15,502 bases of DNA from the NCBI GenBank assembly GCA_002420005.1, contig DIHE01000128.1, positions 3,693-19,194 on the forward strand, written 5' to 3'. The notes beneath the pieces are model-generated. The model was not told where the DNA came from. It ran no database searches and worked only from the letters and a program-made list of their open reading frames with translations. This DNA is from Holophagales bacterium UBA5704 (lineage in GTDB: Bacteria > Acidobacteriota > Thermoanaerobaculia > Multivoradales > UBA5704). How positions within the stretch are numbered: position 1 is the stretch's first letter; each line of letters starts with the position of its first letter. The translations under genes and the position numbers were made by a program. Below are positions 1 to 6,216 of the stretch, piece after piece.

Positions 1-149
1 CGCAGCGCCGAGTTCGGCTTCTTGGGCGTCTGGGTGTAGACGCGCACACAGACCCCGCGCTTCTGCGGCGAGCTCTGCAGTGCCGGGCTCTTGGTCTTCG
101 CGATCACACGCTCGCGGCCCTTGCGCACCAATTGATGAATCGTAGGCAT
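1..149 (-). CDS. rpsL: 30S ribosomal protein S12 (N-terminal 49 codons, cut by window edge)
   Basis: S12 is part of the 30S decoding centre and controls translational accuracy. The reverse strand from the ATG at 149-147 reads MPTIHQLVRKGRERV, then KTKSPALQSSPQKRGVC and TQTPKKPNSALR, which is the near-universal S12 N-terminus. A GAGGAG ribosome binding site lies at 160-165, ten bases before the ATG. The gene leaves the window after codon 49, so about 60% of the protein is missing from view. Lys43 of the TPKKPNS loop (Lys42 in mature E. coli numbering), a classic streptomycin-resistance site, is the wild-type lysine. S12 usually opens the str operon (rpsL-rpsG-fusA-tuf); the promoter just upstream fits that, but the later genes are outside the window. 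Identification is certain. Confidence 0.97.
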   Translation of the reverse strand, partial: MPTIHQLVRKGRERVIAKTKSPALQSSPQKRGVCVRVYTQTPKKPNSAL

Positions 150-338
150 GCGTCCAGATCTCCTCGATCCTTGTACCGTAAATTCCATTCACGGAGCGAC
201 AGAGCGCCATACCCATCAATGAGGACGGGCCTGGTCGGCCAACACTCCGGCCCCGAACGTTGTTCAGGGTTATCGGGTCTTCCGTCGGAAGACAAACGCC
301 ACGGTCCCGGGCAGGACCCTCGGCGACGAAACCCGCCA
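150..338 (-). promoter_or_regulatory. rpsL 5' leader region with hairpin
   Basis: If transcription starts about 7 nt past the -10 box at 339-344, the rpsL mRNA has a leader of about 180 nt with no plausible gene inside. It contains a perfect inverted repeat at 277-293 (GTCTTCC, 3-nt loop, GGAAGAC) and a weaker 5-bp stem at 303-318 (GGTCC...GGACC). Neither is followed by a U-tract on the rpsL-sense strand, so these do not look like terminators. Ribosomal-protein leaders often carry feedback sites, but I do not recognise a known r-protein binding motif here. The regulatory role is inferred from leader length and structure only. Confidence 0.4.
277..293 (-). other. Perfect 7-bp stem / 3-nt loop hairpin in rpsL leader
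   Basis: The bases gtcttccgtcggaagac form a 17-nt perfect palindrome with a 3-nt centre. In the rpsL transcript this folds as GTCTTCC-GAC-GGAAGAC, roughly 40-55 nt after the predicted transcription start. It could be an RNA hairpin or a dyad operator. No run of T follows in either direction, which argues against an intrinsic terminator. Confidence 0.45.
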
Positions 339-367
339 ATACTAGCTGATGGACGAAGCGCCGTCAA
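339..367 (-). promoter_or_regulatory. Predicted sigma70-like promoter for rpsL / str operon
   Basis: On the reverse strand TTGACG (362-367, five of six matches to the -35 consensus) is separated by exactly 17 nt from TAGTAT (339-344, four of six matches to TATAAT). Transcription would run leftward into rpsL. This is the best promoter-like pair found in the window, and it sits where a str operon promoter is expected. Confidence 0.6.
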
Positions 368-610
368 CTACCAGCGTCACGACCCTCTGCGATCGGCGAC
401 GGGAGGCGGAGTATAGCCGGACAGGTGGAGGGATGCAAGCACGAGTTTCGGTCTCGCGCTCTGCCGGGTGGTGGCCGGCCCAACGGGTCGGGAGAGCCCA
501 GCCTGAGGCGATCCCTTCTCAAGAGACCGCCGCCCTGAACGCTCTTTCCAGAGCGGGTAGGCGGTCGAGCGACCGCCGGCAGCCACAGGTGCCAGGCGAC
601 AATCCACCTG
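368..610. other. Gene-poor spacer between rpsL promoter and 21-bp array
   Basis: No reading frame here has a ribosome binding site, a recognisable protein or codon use like the neighbouring genes. The open frames crossing it run on into the repeat array and exist because stops are rare in such GC-rich sequence. No tRNA-like fold, terminator or clear promoter for the rightward gene was seen. Confidence 0.5.
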
Positions 611-1009
611 GGCGTCACCCCCCAAGCTTGGAGCACCAGCGTCCGACCTTGGGGCGCCGCCCTCCGAACCTGGGGGGTGACCATCCGGTTCTGGGGGGCC
701 ACCATCCGGTTCTGGGGGGTGACCATCCGGTTCTGGGGGGTGACCATCCGGTTCTGGGGGGTGACCATCCGGTTCTGGGGGGCCACCCCCCAACCTTGGG
801 GGCTCACCCTCCGGCTCTGGGGGGCGACCCTCCGGTTTTGGGGGCTCTCCCTCCGGCTCTGGGGCGTGACCCTCCGGCTTTGGGGGCTCACCATCCGGCT
901 CTGGGGGCTCACCATCCGGCTCTGGGGCGTGACCATCCGGCTCTGGGGGGTGACCATCCGGCTCTGGGGGCTCTCCATCCGGCTTTGGGGCGGGACCATC
1001 CGACCTTGG
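611..1009. repeat. Tandem array of nineteen 21-bp units (minisatellite)
   Basis: Nineteen contiguous units of exactly 21 bp run from 611 to 1009 with no insertion or deletion, followed by a decayed partial unit at 1010-1018. Most units resemble GTGACCATCCGGTTCTGG preceded by GGG. Units 4, 6, 7 and 8 (674-694 and 716-778) are identical. Units 14 and 15 are also identical, and the outer units (1-3, 19) are most diverged, as expected of a slippage or recombination array with older edges. Columns 1-2, 12-13 and 20-21 are nearly invariant, while columns 3-7, 10 and 14-18 vary. Because 21 is a multiple of 3, several frames on both strands stay open, giving repeats such as GVTIRFW or GDHPVLG on the plus strand and PEPDGHP on the minus strand. 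None has a ribosome binding site, so I treat the array as non-coding. It is not a CRISPR: there are no spacers. Confidence 0.9.
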
Positions 1010-1082
1010 GGGTTGACCGGCGACGATCACATCCGGGCCAAGATCCGCTAGACTACTGCCACTGAAACTCTACGCAAGAGTG

Positions 1083-1090
1083 AAGGAGGA
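1083..1090 (+). promoter_or_regulatory. Strong ribosome binding site for the M1-like gene
   Basis: AAGGAGGA lies three bases before the ATG at 1094 (spacing measured from its last base) and matches the anti-Shine-Dalgarno almost perfectly. It fixes the start codon. A weak -10-like TAGACT occurs at 1049-1054 but has no acceptable -35 box, so the promoter of this gene is unresolved. Confidence 0.8.
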
Positions 1091-1093
1091 GCC

Positions 1094-3784
1094 ATGCGGA
1101 TCGGCGGAGCCACACGGAGGTTCTGGGAGCTTGGAGCATTCGTCCTTCTGATGGGCCTTTTCGCCGCCCGGGCGGTGGGGGCGGCGCCGGTACCTCTTCT
1201 GGAGGAGCTGCGCCAGATCCGCCCGGACGGGCGGACGCTGGTCGTCCCGGAGACGGGAATGGACTTCGTCGAACGGGATGTCTTCACGTTCCATTTCGAC
1301 TCCGGCACGTTCCACTTGCTCGCTCCCGTCGCCGGAAAGCCGGTCGGAGCGGTGTTTCTCGGCGAAGGGCGCTATACCCTCAAGCCGCAGGACCCCTGGG
1401 AGCAGAGCTTCCTCGGCCGGGTCGCCGGGCTGCCGGAGGGCTCGACGGAGCTCTCGGACTCCTTCTCGGAGATGGTCTTCTTCTTCACGGACCAGACCGA
1501 GCAGGAGCTGCTCGGGAAAGCCCCCTTCCACGAGGGAGAGCCTTCCGCTGCAGCCGTCGAGGCGCTGACGCGCTGGCAAGAACGTGAGGCGCAGGAGCTG
1601 CGCGTCGATCTCCGCCTGCGCTTGCTGCGCGACCTGCTCGGCCCTCAACCGGTGCGCCCCGGCCCCAGCTTCTTCGCCCTGGTCGACGGCCGCACCCTCC
1701 CGCCGGCTCTCCTCGGAGTCGATGCCCTCGGGGCGGACGCGCTGGGCTTGATCCGCCGGGCCGACAGCGAGGGTTCCTTCCTCTACGTCGCCGATCCCCA
1801 GAAGACCGGCCTCTGGTATCTCTCCGCGGAGAGAAAGGAGAGCAAGAAACGGGGCTATCCGCCGGTTCAGGTCGAGAGCATGTACCGTCGCGTGGAGGCC
1901 GTGGTCGAGCCCCCTGCCTTGGCGACGGCCACCGTACAACGGCTTCGAATCGTGGCCAGGGAAGCCAAGGAGGTTCGCTTCCTGCCCATTGAGGCGCCCC
2001 CGGAGTCGCAGTTGCAGGCCGCTTTCCAGCTCGACGGCTCTCCCACATGGGAGAACCTCGACATCGCCACGCCGACAGCGGGTGCCCGGGGGGAGGCGCT
2101 GATCGTCTTCCCGCGCCCCCTGCGCACAGGCGAAGGCTTGTCCCTCCGGCTCCAGGCCCGGGATGCCAAGGGCTTGGTGGATGCCGGGAACAAGCTCTTC
2201 CAGCCCAGGAACCCTGCCGCCTGGTTCGCCGCCTACGCGCCCCTCTCTCCGTTGCCGACAGAGATGTACTTCCACCTGCCCTCCGGCTTCAAGGTGGCCG
2301 CCACCGGCCAGGAAATGGACGCAGCGAAATCATCGGCCCACTGGCGGAGCCAGTGGCCGGTCTGGAACCCTGGATTCATCGCCGGCAAGCTCAAGGAGTC
2401 CGGCAGGTTCATCGGGGACTCTCAGCTGGCGTTCTTCAATACCCCGCCCCGGATCATCTGGGGCAGCTCCCTGGCCAGCTTTCCTTGGGCTACATCCACT
2501 GGCACTACGACCAGCACTACGACCAGCACCTCGACCATCAGGCCATCTACATCGCGGGAAGGCGGCGGCGGTGGAGTGGGTGGCCTCGGCGGCGGGAACG
2601 GTGGTGGTGGGGGCGGTGGCCGCGGTGGCACCGCCGGTGGGGCGGGTGGCCTCGGTGGCGCAGGTGGGGTGGGCGGTGGCGCTGGAGGTGGCAGCAGAAA
2701 CTTGGTGTCTCTCGGCCATCGTACCGGCTGGAGAACCGAGCCCGGGGCGGATCTCCTGGCCCGGTTGAAGGAGATCCGCGCAGGATTTTCGGTCCCCCTC
2801 GCGGGACGCACGCTTCGTTCGGGCGCCGCTCAGAGCAAAGCCCAGACCGCCGCCTCCTTCCCCGCGAAGCTCGACACGTCGGGCTCCTGGGGCCACATCC
2901 CCCTTCTGGAAGCCTGGTTCGGGCCGTTGCCCACAGGACACGCCTCGCTCGTCGCCTGGTCTTCCTCGAAGCCGGTTCAAAGCTGGAACGGCCTCCTCAC
3001 CGCGCGGACAGAGTGGTCCAATTCGACCGTCCGGGAGTCCGCACGCCAGTGGTGGGGGATCAGCGTTCAGCCGGCCTCCTACCGCGACCGGTGGATCGAG
3101 GAAGGGCTCCAGGAGATGGCGGTGGCCTTGAGCAGCGCGAGCCCCTACCAGCATTGGGGCTTCGTCCGGCAGAGCTTGTTGAATCCTGCCGGTTCGGTGC
3201 CGCCCTTCCAGCTCGGAGCGATCACCGAAGGCGAGCGCCTCGCGCTCCTAGGCCCCGAGGCGTTCCCCCTCCTCACCGCCGGCAAGGGGGGCTACGTGTT
3301 CCACATGCTCCGCATGCTCTTGCAGGAAACCGGCGACCTGCCGGACAGCCGGTTCCAGACCTGGCTGCAGGAGCTGGCAGAGAAGCACCGGGGGGGCACC
3401 CTCTCCACCGCCGAGCTGGAGGCTTCCCTCGGGAACTACTTGCCGCCGGAGGCCTTGATCGGTGAGGAGAAGTCGTTCTCCTGGTTCTTCAAGCAGTGGG
3501 TCCGGGGGACCGAGATGCCCCGCTTCCGAAGCGACCTCCAGGTGGTGGCCGCGGGAGAGGGCTCCTGGCGGGTCACGGGGGCGATCCACCAGGAAGCGGT
3601 CTCGCCCGAGTTCGTCAGCGTCGTCCCCGTTTATGTGGAGCTGGCCGACGGGACGATCCAACGCATCGCGCGGGTTCCTTTGCAAGGGAACGCATCCTGG
3701 CGGGTGGCCGTGAACCTCGCCGCCCCGCAGCGTCCGCGGCGCGCCTTGATCAATGCGTTCGGGGACGTGCTCAGCCGCGAATGA
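1094..3784 (+). CDS. Secreted M1-aminopeptidase-like protein lacking the HExxH histidines (probable pseudo-peptidase)
   Basis: An 896-residue protein. A signal peptide is clear: basic start, hydrophobic core FVLLMGLFAARAVGA, likely cleaved near residue 30. Residues about 30-450 look like the beta-rich N-terminal part seen in bacterial M1 relatives. A Thr/Ser-rich then almost pure Gly segment follows (about 470-535). The M1 core is recognisable downstream: FGPLP, then VRESARQWWG (646-655), DRWIEEG (665-671), KGGYVFHMLRML (about 730), WFFKQWVRGTEMPRF (about 797-811) and a C-terminal beta domain. Canonical M1 enzymes have HExxH, then Glu 18 residues on. Here His-Glu-x-x-His reads Arg647-Glu648-Ser-Ala-Arg651, while Glu670, the third zinc ligand, is kept. 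The GxMEN exopeptidase motif is also absent. Catalysis is therefore unlikely, and a binding or sensing role is inferred. The stop overlaps the next gene's start by 4 bp (ATGA), so it is probably co-translated with the kinase. Confidence 0.82.
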   Translation: MRIGGATRRFWELGAFVLLMGLFAARAVGAAPVPLLEELRQIRPDGRTLVVPETGMDFVERDVFTFHFDSGTFHLLAPVAGKPVGAVFLGEGRYTLKPQDPWEQSFLGRVAGLPEGSTELSDSFSEMVFFFTDQTEQELLGKAPFHEGEPSAAAVEALTRWQEREAQELRVDLRLRLLRDLLGPQPVRPGPSFFALVDGRTLPPALLGVDALGADALGLIRRADSEGSFLYVADPQKTGLWYLSAERKESKKRGYPPVQVESMYRRVEAVVEPPALATATVQRLRIVAREAKEVRFLPIEAPPESQLQAAFQLDGSPTWENLDIATPTAGARGEALIVFPRPLRTGEGLSLRLQARDAKGLVDAGNKLFQPRNPAAWFAAYAPLSPLPTEMYFHLPSGFKVAATGQEMDAAKSSAHWRSQWPVWNPGFIAGKLKESGRFIGDSQLAFFNTPPRIIWGSSLASFPWATSTGTTTSTTTSTSTIRPSTSREGGGGGVGGLGGGNGGGGGGGRGGTAGGAGGLGGAGGVGGGAGGGSRNLVSLGHRTGWRTEPGADLLARLKEIRAGFSVPLAGRTLRSGAAQSKAQTAASFPAKLDTSGSWGHIPLLEAWFGPLPTGHASLVAWSSSKPVQSWNGLLTARTEWSNSTVRESARQWWGISVQPASYRDRWIEEGLQEMAVALSSASPYQHWGFVRQSLLNPAGSVPPFQLGAITEGERLALLGPEAFPLLTAGKGGYVFHMLRMLLQETGDLPDSRFQTWLQELAEKHRGGTLSTAELEASLGNYLPPEALIGEEKSFSWFFKQWVRGTEMPRFRSDLQVVAAGEGSWRVTGAIHQEAVSPEFVSVVPVYVELADGTIQRIARVPLQGNASWRVAVNLAAPQRPRRALINAFGDVLSRE
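2503..2538 (+). repeat. Three 12-bp direct repeats inside the M1-like gene
   Basis: CACTACGACCAG occurs at 2503-2514 and 2515-2526, with a third diverged copy (CACCTCGACCAT) at 2527-2538. In the gene's frame these encode the Thr/Ser-rich stretch just before the Gly-rich tract, so the segment looks like a repeat-expanded linker. The repeats keep the reading frame. Confidence 0.75.
2557..2697 (+). repeat. Glycine-codon low-complexity tract (about 47 residues)
   Basis: A GGN-rich run encodes roughly residues 489-535, almost entirely Gly with a few Val, Leu, Ala, Arg, Asn and Thr. It divides the N-terminal beta region from the M1-like catalytic-fold region and is not expected in M1 enzymes. It is likely a flexible linker enlarged by slippage. 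The plus strand is strongly G-rich here and could form G-quadruplexes, though that is only a possibility. Confidence 0.8.
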
Positions 3785-5619
3785 ACGGGCTCCATCCCCC
3801 CTTCATCGACCTCAACTATGAGGTCCTCTCCATGCTGAAGGAGGGGGGGATGGGGGCTGTCTACAAGGTGCGCCACCGGCTGCTCGACCAGACGCGCATC
3901 ATCAAGGTCATCCGCCCGCATCTGGCCGGAGACGAGGAGCTCGCGGAGCGGTTTCTGCGCGAGGCGCGGGCGGCCAGCCGGCTGCGCCACCCGCACATCG
4001 CCCTCCTGCTCGACTTCAAAGTCGATCGCGACGGCCATGAGATGCTGGTCATGGAGTACATCGACGGCCTCAATCTCCAGGAGCTGCTGGACCGGCACGG
4101 CCCACCGGCTCTCGGCGCGACCGTCGAGCTGGCGCGCCAGGCGCTCTCGGCGCTCGGCTATCTCCACCGGCAAGGGCTGGTTCACCGCGACGTGTCGCCG
4201 GACAACCTCATGCTCACCCGGGGACCGGATGCCGAGCCGGCGATCAAGCTGATCGACCTGGGAATCGCCAAGCTGCCGCCCGGGGGCGATCCGGGGCTCA
4301 CGCATCCAGGCGTGTTTCTGGGGAAGCCGCTCTATGCCTCGCCCGAGCAGTTTCTCGGAGAAGGCGAGGTGAACGCCCGCAGCGACGTCTATTCGATGGG
4401 GGTGGTGCTCTATCGGCTGCTCACCGGCCACCTGCCGTTCACCGGCAAGAACCGCCGCGAGCTCAAGACGGCCCATCTCTTCCATCCACCCCGGCCGTTT
4501 GCGGAGACCGATCCGGAGGAGAAGATCCCCGAGGACCTGCGGCAGGTCGTCCTGCGCGCCCTGGTCAAGGATCCGGCGGAACGGATCGAGAGCGCGGCGT
4601 CGTTCAGCCGGTTTCTGGAAGACGTCGCCCGGCGCTTCCCGTTCGATCCCGAGGACCTGGAGAGCGTGCTCGGTCCTCCACCCGCCCCGGCGGCGGCTGC
4701 GTTCGAACCGGAGAAGCCCGCCTCGGAGGTCACCACGCGGCCGGACAGGCCGCCGGTCGCGCTCTCAACGGCGCCTTCGCTCGACACCCTGCCGCAGCCT
4801 CCTCCTCTTCCTGGGCAAGAGGTCGCAGCGGTGGAAGCCATGGCCCCGGTGGTTCCCGAGGCTCCTCCGGCCGCCTCTCCCCCGGCACCCGCCGGCCCCC
4901 GGCGGCGCCGCGCGGTGGGCATCGCCGCCGGCTTGGTCCTGGCGGCCGGGGCCACCACGGCAGCCGGGGTCTGGCTGCTCCGGCCGGAGCCGCTCGCGCC
5001 TCCGGTTCTTCAGTCCGCTGAAACCGGGCCGGCACCCGCGCCCGTCCGCCCTGCTCCTCAGAGGATCTCCCTGGAGCCGGAGCCGGTCCCGCCGCGCCCT
5101 GCACCCGTTCCTTTGAAGGCCCCGCCGGAGACCGCGAAGCCTGCGGCCTCCCAGGAGACCGGTTCGGCCGCCAAGAGGCCGCCGGACCCATCGGCGCTCA
5201 CCACCAACGTGCCCGAGGAGAGTCCGCCCCCCACGGAGACCGGCGGCGCCCAGCCGGCGGCGGTGGCCGAGGTGGCTCCTCCTGCCGCTCCCCCGGTGGC
5301 CGATCGGCCCGTGCGTCCGCTGGAGCCACCAACCGCCGCCTATCCCGCGGGAGCCGTCGAGAGCGGCTGGAGCTGCAAGGTGAGCGTCCCGGTGACGGTG
5401 GGCGAAAGCGGAGAGGTCGTGAAGGTCGGGAGCCCTCGCGCGGAGTGCGAGCCGGCGCTCGTGCGCGAGGCAGATCCTTACACGCGGCTCTTCATGCAGG
5501 CCGCCCGCGAGGCCGCCCAGCGGGCCCGCTTCGAGCCGGCGATCCAGAATGGCGTGCCGGTGCGCGCGACGACGACCCTGGTCTACGTTTTTCCGGCGCC
5601 CGCTCCCAACTCCCCGTAG
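3781..5619 (+). CDS. Transmembrane Ser/Thr protein kinase with C-terminal TonB-like domain
   Basis: A 612-residue PknB-type kinase. The start at 3781 overlaps the upstream stop (ATGA) and puts the kinase fold at the N-terminus. The open frame extends back to 3496 but only in the shadow of the M1-like gene. Kinase domain, residues 13-about 285: glycine loop KEGGMGAVY (first Gly replaced by Lys20), Lys42 in RIIKVI, helix C Glu61, catalytic loop HRDVSPDN (135-142, Asp137 and Asn142 kept, usual Lys replaced by Ser), DLG (159-161) and ASPEQ. These predict an active kinase. After a Pro/Ala-rich stretch a basic RRRR motif precedes one membrane helix (about 378-400). A Pro-rich spacer (about 400-515) then leads to a TonB C-terminal-like domain (about 520-608) with YPAGAVESG, a V-x-V-x-V-x-ESGEVV strand and RFEPAIQNGVPV. 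The kinase should be cytoplasmic and the TonB-like part extracytoplasmic. The partner is probably the secreted protein encoded just before it. Confidence 0.9.
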   Translation: MNGLHPPFIDLNYEVLSMLKEGGMGAVYKVRHRLLDQTRIIKVIRPHLAGDEELAERFLREARAASRLRHPHIALLLDFKVDRDGHEMLVMEYIDGLNLQELLDRHGPPALGATVELARQALSALGYLHRQGLVHRDVSPDNLMLTRGPDAEPAIKLIDLGIAKLPPGGDPGLTHPGVFLGKPLYASPEQFLGEGEVNARSDVYSMGVVLYRLLTGHLPFTGKNRRELKTAHLFHPPRPFAETDPEEKIPEDLRQVVLRALVKDPAERIESAASFSRFLEDVARRFPFDPEDLESVLGPPPAPAAAAFEPEKPASEVTTRPDRPPVALSTAPSLDTLPQPPPLPGQEVAAVEAMAPVVPEAPPAASPPAPAGPRRRRAVGIAAGLVLAAGATTAAGVWLLRPEPLAPPVLQSAETGPAPAPVRPAPQRISLEPEPVPPRPAPVPLKAPPETAKPAASQETGSAAKRPPDPSALTTNVPEESPPPTETGGAQPAAVAEVAPPAAPPVADRPVRPLEPPTAAYPAGAVESGWSCKVSVPVTVGESGEVVKVGSPRAECEPALVREADPYTRLFMQAAREAAQRARFEPAIQNGVPVRATTTLVYVFPAPAPNSP

Positions 5620-5634
5620 GCTCGGAGCGCAAGC

Positions 5635-6216
5635 TCAGGCCCCGAACACCTCGTAGCACGCCCGGCAGCGGGCTTCGTAGGAATCTCCGTCGCCCACCTG
5701 AAGCTGCTCGGTGCCGCCGGCGATGCGCTGGCTGTATTGGGCGGGCGCACCGCAGCGGACGCAGACCGCGTGCATCTTGTCCACGTATTCGGCGAGGGCG
5801 AGGAGGCGCGGCATGGGACCGAAAGGCTGGCGCTTATAGTCGAGGTCCAGCCCCGCCACGATCACCCGCACCCCGGCGTCGGCGAGCTCGCCGGCCAGGT
5901 CCACGATGCCGTCGTCGAAAAACTGCGCCTCGTCGATCCCCACCACCTGCACACCGGGAAGGAGCCGCCCGCGCAGCTCCGCGGCCGAGGCGACGGTGAT
6001 CGCCTGGAGCTCGCGGTTGTCGCGCGTCACCAGCCGCTCGGGGTGATGCCGGGTGTCGGCGGCCGGCTTGAAGACCTGGACGACCTGGCGGGCGATGGTG
6101 GCCCGCCGCAGACGACGGACCAGCTCTTCGCTCTTGCCGGAGAACATTCCCCCGGCGATGGCTTCCAGGTGTCCATGGACGCGGTTCTTTTCGACCAAGC
6201 GATCGTCAATGCTCAT
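5635..6216 (-). CDS. tdk: Thymidine kinase, type II (TK1-like)
   Basis: Phosphorylates thymidine to dTMP with ATP in the pyrimidine salvage pathway. The 193-residue product has the normal length. It shows the P-loop GGMFSGKSEEL (22-32), the catalytic segment DEAQFF (95-100, Glu96 the expected general base), the lasso region with YSQRI, and two zinc-binding pairs: Cys152/Cys155 and Cys184/Cys187. I chose the ATG at 6216; an in-frame GTG at 6237 would add seven residues with no better ribosome binding site. The start lies inside the end of the cyclase gene (11-bp overlap), so it is probably translationally coupled and last in the operon. It converges on the kinase gene, whose stop is only 15 bp away; no terminator hairpin was seen between them. 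Confidence 0.95.
   Translation of the reverse strand: MSIDDRLVEKNRVHGHLEAIAGGMFSGKSEELVRRLRRATIARQVVQVFKPAADTRHHPERLVTRDNRELQAITVASAAELRGRLLPGVQVVGIDEAQFFDDGIVDLAGELADAGVRVIVAGLDLDYKRQPFGPMPRLLALAEYVDKMHAVCVRCGAPAQYSQRIAGGTEQLQVGDGDSYEARCRACYEVFGA

Noticed and set aside
611..1009. CRISPR array
   Set aside because: The units are contiguous with no unique spacers and no cas genes are nearby.
1013..1054. Promoter for the M1-like gene made of TTGACC (1013-1018) and TAGACT (1049-1054)
   Set aside because: The spacing is 30 nt instead of about 17, and neither box has a better partner.
349..1065. Plus and minus open frames crossing the 21-bp array
   Set aside because: No ribosome binding site precedes any of the starts, the products are only repeats (DHPVLGG, EPDGHPP), and the 21-bp period by itself keeps frames open.
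1070..2275. Minus-strand 401-codon frame opposite the M1-like gene
   Set aside because: It has no recognisable motif and lies antisense to a gene with a strong ribosome binding site and signal peptide.
2490..2700. Possible frameshift, because another frame reads a His/Tyr/Asp-rich then Arg/Trp-rich segment
   Set aside because: The M1-like frame is recognisable on both sides without a shift, and the Arg/Trp text is what GGN codons give when read one base off.
3496..3780. Upstream extension of the kinase reading frame
   Set aside because: It overlaps the conserved C-terminal part of the M1-like gene, and the kinase fold begins right after the ATG at 3781 that forms the ATGA overlap.
5620..5634. 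Bidirectional terminator between the convergent kinase and tdk genes
   Set aside because: Only 15 bp separate the stops and no stable stem with a T-run is visible in or beside them.
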